In this document: positions 44,765 to 55,245 of the stretch, piece after piece
How the letters are laid out: the number at the start of each line of letters is the position of its first letter
Position numbering within the stretch: the stretch's first letter is position 1
From: Limonium bicolor
Lineage: Eukaryota > Streptophyta > Magnoliopsida > Caryophyllales > Plumbaginaceae
Direction: 5' to 3'
Assembly (NCBI GenBank): GCA_023374045.1
Contig: CM041782.1
Coordinates: 187,692,925-187,756,924, forward strand
Length of the DNA: 64,000 bases
Position numbers and translations under genes: made by a program
Notes under the pieces: model-generated
Told to the model about the DNA's origin: nothing
Seen by the model: only the letters and a program-made list of their open reading frames with translations
Databases searched by the model: none

Positions 44765-45779
44765 TATTTGTAGTAACTAAATTACTTTATACAATCCCAG
44801 GCAGCCATCAGTAGGCTACTAGCCCTCCAGCCGACTAGCGGCCAGAAACCTTGCAGCCGACCAGCGGCTATAGACCCTGCAGCTGTTCGACGAATCTCTC
44901 CAAGGCCAGCCACTAGGCGGCCCAAATTTGTTTTTTTTTTGTAAGTTATCCAACAATGTTTTTCCAAATTGCCTCAGTGACGAAATTATAAGGTAGAGAA
45001 CGAGCTAAAAACACATTACTTTACACCACACATCTTAAAAATTACCCTAGAAAATGTAAAAGCATTGAAGGCTTATTTTAATATTTGTAGTGGAACGCTA
45101 AACTACAAGCCCTACCAAGTCAGTTGCGACATTATAAAATATAAAACGAGTAAACAAAAAAGAAGATTACCCTACACCACACACCCTAAAACCCACCCTA
45201 GGGACGTTAAAAACGTCAAAGGCTTATTTTAGGGTCGTACAAACCCTAAAAATCTACCGAGTTAATGGTGACATTATAAAGTATAGAACGAGTTAAAAAA
45301 AGATTATCCTACACCACACACCCAAAAAACCACCCTAAGAAAGTTAAAAGTGTCGAAGACTTATTTTAGGGTTTATAGTGGAGAGTTTAGGGTCTAACAA
45401 GCCTAAGAATCTGCTGAGTCAATGGCAACATTATAAAGCATAGAACGAATACCCTACACTACAACCTAAATACACCCTAGGAAAGTTGAAATGTCAAAGA
45501 CATACCCTAAAAACCACTATAGGACAATTAAAACGTAAAAGAATGCACTTAATGTAGCAGACAACAGGCTACAATAGCTTCAGCCGTTGGGCGGTTATAT
45601 GGCCCCAGCCAATGGGCAGCTATATGGCCTACAGCCATTGGGTGGCTATATGGCCTCTAGCCGCTAGCCGATTATGGTAGTGGTAGCCGTTGGGAGGCTA
45701 TCCCAGTCCCAGCCTGCTGTCGGCTGCCTCTTCTGTATGAAAAAAGTGAATGCATGAAGTAATTTGATGACTACAAATA
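44765..45779. mobile_element. non-autonomous TIR element carrying the telomere-motif satellite (1015 bp)
   Basis: Ends TATTTGTAGTAACTAAATTACTT (left) and the reverse complement of TATTTGTAGTCATCAAATTACTT (right) form TIRs of about 35 bp. Inside each end are GC-rich subterminal motifs (GCAGCCGACTAGCGGC left; AGCCGTTGGGCGGCTATATGG right). The core (44990-45545) is the satellite also found at 5985-6830, reversed. No coding sequence; I could not find a clear target duplication. Confidence 0.6.
44990..45545. repeat. satellite-like array with telomere-like motifs, reverse orientation
   Basis: About four units of roughly 150 bp with 'ACCCTACACCACACACCCTAAAA', 'TAGGGACGTTAAAA' and 'GTGACATTATAAAGTATA'. 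These are the reverse complement of the phrases in 5985-6830. Confidence 0.75.
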
Positions 45780-45980
45780 GAGTTTCATAAAACTAAACAA
45801 ATCAATATCATGTTGACTTAATAGAGCACCATTTAACTTCATTTTCGCTCTAGTTTGAAGCTGCAAACCTGATATTGTTCTTCTAAAATGTCATTACATT
45901 CACGAGTTCCCGCAAATTGACTCAAAAACAGAAAAACAAAATCAATGCAGAAGATATATTTCAAAAAAGAAATCTTTGGT

Positions 45981-46315
45981 CACTCTTATTTTATTAACCT
46001 ATCATCTATATTTCATTAACATGTCACTTGTACTTTGTTAACCTATGACTTGAATTTTGTTAACCTAACACTTGTATTTGGTTAACCTATCACTCATATT
46101 TTGTTAACTTGTCACTTATATTTCGTTAACTTGTGACTTGTATTTTGTTAACTTGTCACTTGCATTTCGTTAGCATGCCACTTGTATTTCATTAACCTAT
46201 CACTTGTATTTCGTTAACTTGTCACACGTATTTTGTTTACCCGACACTTATATTTTGTTAACCTGTCACTTGTATTTGGTTAACTTGTCACTTGTATTTG
46301 GTTAACCTGTCATTT
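45981..46315. repeat. 22-bp minisatellite, orientation 1
   Basis: About 15 copies of a 22-bp unit such as TTAACCTGTCACTTGTATTT-GG, imperfect. It reads as the reverse complement of the array at 46837-47237. Confidence 0.85.
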
Positions 46316-46836
46316 GGAATTTGTAGTTATTGATGGTGAACTTGACTTATTTTGACGGTTTTGCAACTGTAGCTGAATTAAGGAGAACATTATTAGCAAC
46401 TATAGTAGTTGGAAAAAACAAAACTTCAACTACTTCTATTATAAAAAGCAGATACTTGTTGTGTATCTATATGAACTTTTCTATTCTGATGTTTTTGTGA
46501 TTTAAAAATCATTAAGGTCCATAATCTAGGGTTTGTAGTATAAAGATTTGGGTCGTCAATAATATTTTAAATCTGATTCAATTACATCACTCTAAATATA
46601 GAATGATATATAAGCCTTAGTTAAGAAATACACTAACACATTTTATAAAGTTACCTTCAGAAATGAAGTGAGTACAAATACAAGAATAACAAAAAATAGA
46701 TGTGTTATCTGTAGTCACCAAATTGCTTCATGTAGTCACAAATCAAATACAAGACTAACGGTGTCAAAGATGGTATTAAGGTTTGAAGATTCGGTTTATA
46801 TCTAATAACCCTAAACTTTATACCCAAACCTTATAG
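46316..46836. other. spacer between the inverted minisatellites
   Basis: 520 bp of AT-rich DNA. A copy of the TIR motif (TTATCTGTAGTCACCAAATTGCTTCATG) lies at 46706-46735. Mutually inverted scraps 'GGGTTTGTAGTATAAAG' (about 46527) and 'CTTTATACCCAAACC' (about 46816) suggest the inverted symmetry goes beyond the minisatellites. Confidence 0.5.
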
Positions 46837-47237
46837 TGTGACAGGTTAACCATTTATGATTTACAGGTTAACCATTTACATGTGACAGGGCTAATCATTT
46901 ATGATTGACAGGTTAACCATTTACATGCGACAGGTTAACCATTTACATGCAACAGGTCAACCATTTATGATTGACAGGTTGACCATTTACATGCGACAGG
47001 TTAACCATTTACATGCGACAGGTTAACCATTTATATGTGACAGGTTAACCATTTACATGCGACAGGTTAACCATTTACATGCGACAGGTTAACCATTTAT
47101 ATGTGACAGGTTAACCATATACATGCGATAGGTTAACCATTTATGATTGACAGGTTAACCATTTACATGCGACAAGTTAACCATTTACATGCGACAGGTT
47201 AACGATTTTCATGTTACAGGTTAACGATTTTCAAGCA
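46837..47237. repeat. 22-bp minisatellite, orientation 2
   Basis: About 18 copies of a 22-bp unit AGGTTAACCATTTACATGCG-AC, with variants ATGATTG and ATATGTG in the second half. Confidence 0.88.
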
Positions 47238-48953
47238 ATATTTACCAGCATTTAAGATTGACAGAAAACAATTCTTTTTTTCAAATTTACATGTTGGCTT
47301 TCATATACAACTTAAAATGCATTAGCAAAACACCATAAACTGGCTCTGTTAATTCAACGAATTGGTGAATAACGGGGTGAGATTAGTGCTGACTTGAAAG
47401 AGAAATCGACTGTGGTTTCACAAATTTTGGGTGAGGAGGAAGTGAGAGCATAAATCGAGAATGAGGAGGAGGAAGTGAGAGCATGAATCTGGACGAGGAG
47501 GAAGAAGACGACCTAAAAGTAAATCGTACTTTTTGGCCTGTCAAAGGTAGTCTTTTTTTATTTCTCAACAAAGCGTTACTAGTTGATGTTTTGTTTTTCA
47601 CCAAAAATTAAAGCAGTGGACAGTGTTTTCTCAAATTCGGCTACGGTGGAGACGAGGCCTAGAGGTGAAATTCAGGCATGTTTGAACATTTCATCCAAGT
47701 CTGAGTTGGAGTCTCGCTTCAGCCGGTATTTCCTGGGAAAACCGCCCCGGGACTCAATCTTTCACACATCCTTTTATTTAGCTTTTGGAAGTCTTTCCTC
47801 GTGGTATTTTCTATACCATTACATTCTTCTAATCAGATTTTTCACCATGTGCTTCTTCTGATCTATATTTTTTCTCTTCTTCGACCTCCCTTTTCTTCAT
47901 TTTAATTTTTCTGAATGTAACTCAATGCCTTTGTTGTCATTTTTCTGTCAACTTGATAAGAACACCGTCTTGATATGATAAGCATGCAATAATACGCTTT
48001 CTGTAGAGCTCCCGAAATTGCTTATTGTTAAGATTCTTATTCATTGCATCTTATAAGCCAACAATCCATGAACACACATAACAAAAGTCTGATATACTTT
48101 TGAAACAAGCAATGTATGTATGTATGTAAAAATATAAAGTTTGTTATATCATAACCATGATGAATTTTGTTTCAAAAACATGCATGATTATAATAAACAA
48201 TAGTATATATTTTCATTTTTCACTTATATCTGTAAAAGTATAAAACTTTTAAGAATTCGAGTATAATTAGAACTAAAATTAAAAAAATCTCATAACAAAG
48301 GTCATGGTTTGTAAATTATGTTCATTTTTACTTCTTTTCTTATTGGGAGTCAATTAGCTCATTTTCGTGTATATATATATATATATATAAACCTCTAAGT
48401 TCATAACTTATAGTTACAAAATTTTGAAGTAATTAAAAATACAAAATAAATAAATTTGAAGCTACATATCATCTTTTTAATTTTACATTTCTTATTTTAT
48501 ACTCTTAATTGTATGCTTTGATGACTTGTAACTTTTCAGAATTCATAATTAGGAAATACAAAAGGTAATAGAATAACTTTTAGGATTTATATGTATCACC
48601 ATGTTTAAATTACAGTAGCTTTGTATGTTTTACTTAGCGTAACTACGTACTTCAGTTTTCTGTTACAAAATGAATATTTTATTATTTTTTCTTGTAGTTA
48701 TTTGATTACTCACACGCGGAATCTACCTATTGCAGCACTGCTGCGTTAGTGGAACTGCACGATATGAGCTCAATAAACAACACTGCTTTCACAATTTGTT
48801 TAAAAAAAAAACACTGCTTTCACAATTGTACTTTGTCAAGTGCAACGTAATGAACTATCCATAAGTAACTATAAATCCAATTTCAACGCCCCGGGCAATT
48901 CGCTAATCGCTACTGTGTATTGACCATCAACATAATTGATTAAAGTTTTTTTA
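47238..48953. other. AT-rich sequence without a recognised gene
   Basis: GAGGAGGAAGTGAGAGCAT occurs twice (about 47433 and 47467). A plus-strand frame of 92 codons (47583-47861) has no recognisable domain and poor composition in its second half. A TA microsatellite lies at about 48373-48390. Nothing else was supported. Confidence 0.4.
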
Positions 48954-49315
48954 GAGAAAATTACTGATAGTCCCCTTGAGGTTTTCGGTAATTACAATTT
49001 ATCCCTTTGAGGTTATCATAATTATTTATAACCCCCAGATCCTTGACTTTAACTCCCCCAACAGAAACTTGGTTACTGACGTTTAATTTTTACTGACATG
49101 TAATCTCTTTTTAATTAAAACAACCTACGGGGAAAATTAACTCCAGCCAAAAGCCATTTACCCCCAATCTGTAAAAAGGAAATCACAATAGTATACCCCA
49201 AATCTGTAACAGAGATCGAACCCCCAATTTGTAAAAACCCTAACTTGCTCCAGTGATCTCACGGTCTGTGAAATCGATCGAACTGCACCACGCTTCTCCT
49301 CTGAGGATCGAACTG
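48954..49315 (+). repeat. left TIR of the MULE
   Basis: It pairs with 52503-52872. It contains CCCCTTGAGGTTTTC, TTTTTAATTAAAACA and GTGAAATCGATCGAACTGCA in both copies. Confidence 0.9.
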
Positions 49316-49686
49316 CATCTATGGTACTTGTCGTTATGGTACTTCCCTTGAATCTGTTGAACTAATGACATCAAAACCTGCTGCTGTTTCTTCATAGGCA
49401 CTCGAAGAAAATTACTGCTGATAGTATATATCAACTCGACAAGCCTGTTGTCTGTTTATTATCTCTATATAATATAGATATTACCGATCAGTAGTACCTA
49501 ACAAAAATAAATAAAAAAAGCAATCGTATAATACCATACCTAATAAGTTACGATGAATGCATATGAGATAGTAAAGTACCCACATGGGATGAAGTTGAAA
49601 TGGCATTTCAATCGAACATTGTCCATGGAAGTACTGGTTTACAGCCGGCAAAACACAGACATAACAAACCCTTGTTCTTGTAGTAC

Positions 49687-49966
49687 AGATCCGTTTTTCA
49701 AGTGCAGAGTGGTAAATGATATCATAGACAAGCTTAATTAATCGGTCTCACTTGTGATCTCACTTATATATGCCACAATTTATAAAACTCATATCAGCTT
49801 TTTTTGTCCTTTGCGATACCCATACTATGGCATATACGGTCTCACAAAAAAACTGATATGTGTTTTATAAATTGTGGCATATATAAGTGAGCATCAGTAT
49901 ACCAGATCCGTTTTCAAGTGCAGACTGGTAAATGATATATAGAAAAGCTTAATTAATCGGTCTCGA
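49687..49966. repeat. foldback between direct repeats inside the MULE
   Basis: Arms 49759-49806 and 49845-49891 (CTCACTTATATATGCCACAA and its complement) make a 47-bp stem with a loop of about 38 nt. On both sides lies the direct repeat AGATCCGTTTTTCAAGTGCAG...GCTTAATTAATCGGTCTC (49687-49748; 49904-49966). This looks like a palindromic insertion with a duplicated flank. Confidence 0.7.
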
Positions 49967-50029
49967 TGACCAGAACAGAACCCTTTGTTCTTGTCTGAAT
50001 ACCCAAATTCTGTAACAACACTTTTACAG

Positions 50030-50640
50030 AAACTGATGCAAACCAATGAACAAAAACAGTTGCTGCATTATTGCAACCATAATGAACAAAAACACAATTC
50101 AGATTTACTGTTCAACATCTGTTTCATTTTGTCAAATCACCAATCTGATGTTGGAATCATTACACTACTGTTACAGAAACTGATGCAAACCATGAACAAA
50201 AACAAGTTGCTGCATTATTGCAACCATAATGAACAAAAACACAATTCAGATTACTGTTCAAGCAATCTGTTTCATTTTTATATTAAATCAACAATCTGAT
50301 GTCAGAATCAATTACACTGCTGTTATAGAAAACTGATGCAAACCAATGAACAAGATGCAGTTGATACATTATTGCAACCAAAATGAACAAAAACACAATT
50401 CAGATTTACTGTTCAAGCAATCTGTTTCATTTTTATATCAAATCAACAATCTGATGTTGGAATCAATTACACTGCTGTTCCAGAAAACTGATGCAAACCA
50501 ATGAACAAGATGCAATTGCTACATTATTGCAACCAAAATGAACAAAAACACAATTCAGATTTACTGTTCAAGCAATATGTTTCATTTTTATATCAAATCA
50601 ACAATCTGATGTTGCAATCAATTACACCAACCCAATCTTT
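50030..50640. repeat. tandem repeat in the MULE, about 150-bp units
   Basis: Four units starting at CTGATGCAAACCA (about 50033, 50181, 50333, 50489), each with ATTATTGCAACCA.AATGAAC and TTCAGATTTACTGTTC. Confidence 0.85.
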
Positions 50641-50691
50641 AGCAGAAACAGGGCATGTATTAGTTCAAAAGACATGACCCATCACTTAACA

Positions 50692-50980
50692 TCTTCAAAA
50701 AGGATTTACAACTCATAGACTATTAAGCTCTCAAAAAACCAGCCACCATATACAATTCACTTAACCTCTTCAAAAAGGATTTACAACTCATAGACTATTA
50801 AGCTCTCAAAAAACCAGCCATCATATACAATTCACTTAACCTATCCAAAAAGGATTTATCCACTATACTACCGGGGTTCCTCTCTAACACAATCTGTGTG
50901 TATTGGTGGAGATGAGCGAATGACTTATCATGTCTTCCATCAAACTCTTCCAATATGTTTCTCCTCACTCTATACAGTGA
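50692..50980 (-). pseudogene. MULE coding end with a 75-bp tandem duplication
   Basis: On the minus strand 'ISLYRVRRNILEEFDGRHDK' and 'HQYTQIVLERNPGSIVDKSF' read as part of the MULE transposase N-terminal region. They then meet 'RLSELYMMAGFLRA' followed by two stops. The 75-bp unit containing that phrase is repeated at 50768 and 50692. The remaining transposase is missing. Confidence 0.6.
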
Positions 50981-50983
50981 AAT

Positions 50984-51634
50984 TTATGGTGCTTCAACAC
51001 CCTTTTTTCTTTGAAGAATCGCCTTCAAAGCGCTGATAGGAATGTTTTTGTTAGCTTTAACGTCCTCCTTTATCTGCTCCATAATCCACGTAACTTTCAC
51101 AGCCTTGCTGTATGCAACCCTTGTGCATCTTTCTTGGGGACATTCTTCGTGAATCCCCACATCGTAATTTACATCACCACCATACAAATTATTCCACTCA
51201 TCCTCATCCATATGCATAATAGGGACAGGAGACTCAACCTCTAGAATTTCCACGTGTCTTCGCTGCCTGAATCACTGGAGCGCTCAACCCTTTTTGTCCC
51301 ATTGTCTTTATTCTTGTCTCTCCAATCCATCCAAAGTTTCACCAACTCAGACGGCTTAGGGCTTACTTCAACGAATATGTCAACATCTCTCTGACCTCGA
51401 TACAGCCGAAACATCTCCATTAAGTCCTTATCATTATCGATAGGCAGCAAATTCTTGGATTGTGGATGCTTGAACTTTATGATTGGTGTCTTACAAGGGA
51501 GCACACCTTGTTTATCTGCTTCTGTTTCTAACGCAGTGAGTAAGTCAAGGCAAAGGAACTCGTCTGGATCTACGTCAATGATGTCGTACTCATACGCCCC
51601 ATAGTGGACCGTTAGCCAATGTATGTCAAACTGC
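50984..51634 (-). pseudogene. MULE transposase N-terminal fragment (PB1-like)
   Basis: After a candidate acceptor (GCTGCAG at about 51635) the frame reads 'FDIHWLTVHYGAYEYDIIDV', 'DPDEFLCLDLLTALETEADK', 'PIDNDKDLMEMFRLYRGQRD' and 'VDIFVEV', the PB1-like domain that opens many plant MuDR-type transposases. An acidic linker (51241-51290) and a second frame (50984-51253; 'VTWIMEQIKEDVKANKNIPI') follow. The DDE catalytic domain is absent. Transposase binds the TIRs. Confidence 0.75.
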
Positions 51635-51639
51635 AGCGA

Positions 51640-52500
51640 TAAAGAAAGACCATTAGTGAAAAAAAGACAATATTTCAGCCATACACCCTATATGGGTAGA
51701 CAGAGATAATATCAAATCACATATATTTCAACCACGCAAAGAGTTATTTCAAATTTCACTGAGTCACATGAGTTGAATTTTGATCGACATTGCAGTCTAG
51801 TTTGGACTGGTTTGAAAACAACTTGTTTATAAGACTTGGTGCTGGTATATGGTGTATTTATGTATTTTTGTAGTCGATCCCTGCCATCTTATTGATTGCA
51901 TAAAATTGCCGGGAATTATATTTCAGCCAGAGGTTTAAGCTGATTGACGTTTGGACTGGTTTGAAAATAACTTATGTTTTTTCCTCTCTGTCTCAAAATT
52001 TAGGTTTGCCAATATTGTATTTCAGCCAGAGGTTTAAACTGATTGACGTTTGCGAGGACAGTTGAAACATTGGATGGGAGATCACAGGTATAGTCAATAT
52101 TACTACGTTGATATATTGCCGAATTTTGTTTGGTTAGTTAATATCCTGGTTGTCTTGGTTTTATGGTGCTTCTGTGAAGCAGCTAGAAGCATCCTAGATC
52201 TTGCGGCAAGTAGTTAGGAACCATATTTCAACCACTCATGAGTTATTTCAGACTACATCGAGTAGCAAGATTTCATAAATTACATATTCGGTTAAGAACC
52301 TACCTCCATTGTTGTTGCTCTTGCGTCACAGTCTGCCTGGATTTCACAGAGAACTAGCGTCGACAATCTTCAACAGTGGGTAGTGAGATTATGGCTATCA
52401 GTATGTGCAGTTTACTGAAGAAGCGTGAGTGTGGGATGTCGTGATTTTACTGATGAAGCGTGAAAACATTTAGCAAGTTAGGGTTTTTACAAATTGGGGG
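51640..52500. other. MULE untranslated/intron sequence
   Basis: The phrase TTTCAGCCAGAGGTTTAAGC with its following TGATTGACGTTTG occurs at about 51925 and 52020. No coding frame was recognised. The first transposase exon may lie near 52300 but I cannot support a start. Confidence 0.4.
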
Positions 52501-52502
52501 TT

Positions 52503-52872
52503 CGATCCTCAGAGGAGAAGCGTGGTGCAGTTCGATCGATTTCACAGACCGTAAGATCACTGGAGCAAGTTAGGGTTTTTACAAATTGGGGGTTCGATCG
52601 CTGTTACAGATTTGGGGTATACTATCATGATTTCCTTTTTACAGATTAGGGGTAAGTGCGTTTTGACTGGAGTTAATTTTCCACGTAGGCTGTTTTAATT
52701 AAAAAGAGATTACATGTCGGCAAAAATAAAACGTCTCCGTAACAGAGTTTTTGTTGGGGGGGTTAAAGTCAAGGATCTAGTAACTTCAAGGGGGTTATAA
52801 GTAATTATGATAACCTCAAGGGGGTAAATTATAATTACTGAAAACCTCAAGGGGGCTGTCAGTAATTTTCTC
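52503..52872 (-). repeat. right TIR of the MULE
   Basis: Its inner edge shows a duplicated AGCAAGTTAGGGTTTTTACA (52477 and 52565), so the last 90 bp of the TIR have been tandemly duplicated inward. Confidence 0.88.
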
Positions 52873-53659
52873 TTTTTTTTATATATACCTTGTTACTTCT
52901 TTCACTATCATGACGTTTGGGTGAAGTTACACACCCCACCTACATGGTTTTAAAAATTACTTTTCTCACCCATGTTGTAACACCTCTACCGCTAATACTG
53001 TCATTACCGTACAAATACTTACCTATACACAACGGCGGGTGTACAATGCCGTTAGTCACCCACATGACTAACAAGGCGAGTTACAATACTACATACTATC
53101 GGTCTGATGAATATGAACATACCGAGTACTCTACACAATACATTACTTTCCATTTCATACTCAAACCATGATTCAAATACAACTCCAATACAATACTTTA
53201 CTATACCGAGTCTACTACAATCCTTAAATTACCGATACAGTTTGGACTTCCAAGTTCGTATTACAATACAAATACCATTCCTATTACTCAACTACCCATG
53301 CTTACATAACAACCCTGTCCTACACTCTCGAACGGTGGTCAACTTCGAATACCTGTAAAAATAAAAACGGTGCCCCTAGGGCTCAGCAAAATTGTGCATA
53401 TGAAATTTGCATACCCCACGTGCTAACCGGGGTGCGCCGACTACTTGGGTCGAATAAACATGGAGTTCGTTTGTTTCATACATACATGCTGATACTACAT
53501 CATCTTACACAAGAAACAATACTTACCTACATCTACAAGATTCAATACTTACTAAGGAAGACAATTTGTCAGTCAACCGTTCATGTTAGTTATTCATTCA
53601 TCCGGTTTAATCGGATGCACTCTTTCTTCCCATACGGGTTCTTAAGTCTTACACCAACT

Positions 53660-53930
53660 TAGTCCTACTTACTTGTTGCTTTACTCACACTACACTCATT
53701 ACCTTACTCATTACTTACTCGTGCTTGCTCGTTACTCGTTACTATACTAGTACTTACTCATCACTCGATACTCCATACTTACTCCCACATACTCAGTACT
53801 CCGTACTCCGTACTCTTTACCTTACTCATACTTCCTCATTACTCGGTACTCATTACATACTCATACTTCCTTCTTAGTCAATACTCATTACTTTACTCAT
53901 ACATACGCAATACTCAATACTCAATACTTT
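53660..53930. repeat. TACTC-rich simple-repeat stretch
   Basis: Irregular repeats of TACTCAT, TACTCG and CTTACTC with no strict period, inside the solo LTR. Confidence 0.65.
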
Positions 53931-55079
53931 TGGCCCCCAGGCGGAGTCATACACAAGACTCGCCACCGGGACTACAATACAAAGGGGCTATACACTTAGC
54001 TCCTCAAATACTCAAATGTCCGTTTTACCGGACTACTCAAATTCCCAACACTCCTCTCACGGAGTATCATACTATCTCATGGATTAGCCTAGAAGTATCT
54101 CTCTCGATAACCTCCACTAGCTTAGGGAATTACCACCTCTAGTATTCTCAGATTTAAGGGTTACCCCAACGTATCGAATACTCTCATTTTCGGGACATAC
54201 ATTAGTCGGGTCCTCTCTTTGTGGGTCGACTACTTTTCTAAGGGGTTTGGAGATCCCTCATCATTCTTTTTACTACTCTCATGGTTCATGTCTTGCACCA
54301 TCATTAATCCCTCTCATAGAGATTACTTTTATATACTCCCACTACTTATTGTTTTATGGATTGTTCATTTCGGTTCTCTTACCATTATCGAGAGGTTGCT
54401 AGTCCCGTACACTCTCTCATATACTAGTGATTTCATTGGTTTGCATTATCGTTTGTTGGTTCGTTGGTTTAGTGCGTTTCTACGTTTCCGTTAATTCACA
54501 ACATGACTCCTATTACGAGTCACTAACAACATGACTAATCTATGAGTTGGTCTACGCACTAAGTTAGGCCACACCATCAATCAAGAAGGGTTAGCTCATA
54601 CAACATACAACAAGACATACAATGATAGGTAATAAACCGTTTTCATGCTTTAGTCTTGATTAGCCGGCACACAACACACAAATCAGAGTAACTCGGTTAG
54701 CATACGGGGCTTGAGAAAATCATACCTTTCACCGGGGTTAACTTTACCAGGTGTTCTCACGTTCCTTGGTTCCCACTTGTTCCTCGTGTCTTACTCTTGA
54801 ACCACTAATTACAAGTCAAATGGATCTATTAATATTAAGGCGTTACGGTACGTACATAAATGCTACTCCCATACTTTCCCCGTTATCCCGTTATCTCGGT
54901 TTAACTTAGTGCTCTTAAACTTACAACTTTCTTAATCACTTCCAACCTTTGTTTACACTTCTTAGGAACTTTAAAGGTCACCAAACAACTCCTAAACATC
55001 ACCTAAAACCAATACCAATCAATCCCCCATGTTTTAAAGCCTAAAAAGTACTCACGGGTGAATTCTGGGGGTGGTCCGA

Positions 55080-55245
55080 GACTTGGTCCGGACCCTAAGT
55101 CCCGGACCAATACTAAACATGACTTTCGGCCACTTTTTCTACCTGGTCCTGGACTTAAGTCCCGGACCAATTCCTGCATTCACTCTCGGGCCTTTTTTTG
55201 ATGCGGTCAGGGACTTGGTACATATCCTAGGTCCTGGACCCTGCT
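55080..55245. repeat. GTCCGGGACC palindromic cluster
   Basis: Three units of the form GGTCCTGGAC..AAGTCCCGGACCAA, spaced about 60-70 bp, inside the solo LTR. Confidence 0.65.

Larger units (their letters stand above)
48954..52872 (-). mobile_element. Mutator-like element (MULE) with 365-bp terminal inverted repeats
   Basis: Left TIR (48954-49315) and right TIR (52503-52872) start GAGAAAATTACTGA and are near-identical in inverted orientation. The flanks GTTTTTTTA and TTTTTTTTA match in 8 of 9 bases, the 9-bp duplication expected of MULEs. A minus-strand N-terminal transposase remnant is present, and the DDE core and zinc finger are not. 49430-50980 is filled with tandem repeats and a foldback. 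Non-autonomous. Confidence 0.88.

Noticed and set aside
46837..47237. CRISPR-like array
   Set aside because: The repeats are continuous without unique spacers, and the window is plant DNA; it is a minisatellite.
47583..47861. 92-codon plus-strand frame
   Set aside because: No recognisable domain, biased composition and no promoter or intron signals; kept only as a note in the surrounding stretch.
53107..54494. Several plus-strand frames of 60-91 codons in the solo LTR
   Set aside because: Threonine/tyrosine/leucine-rich peptides from pyrimidine-rich TACTC repeats; no domain.
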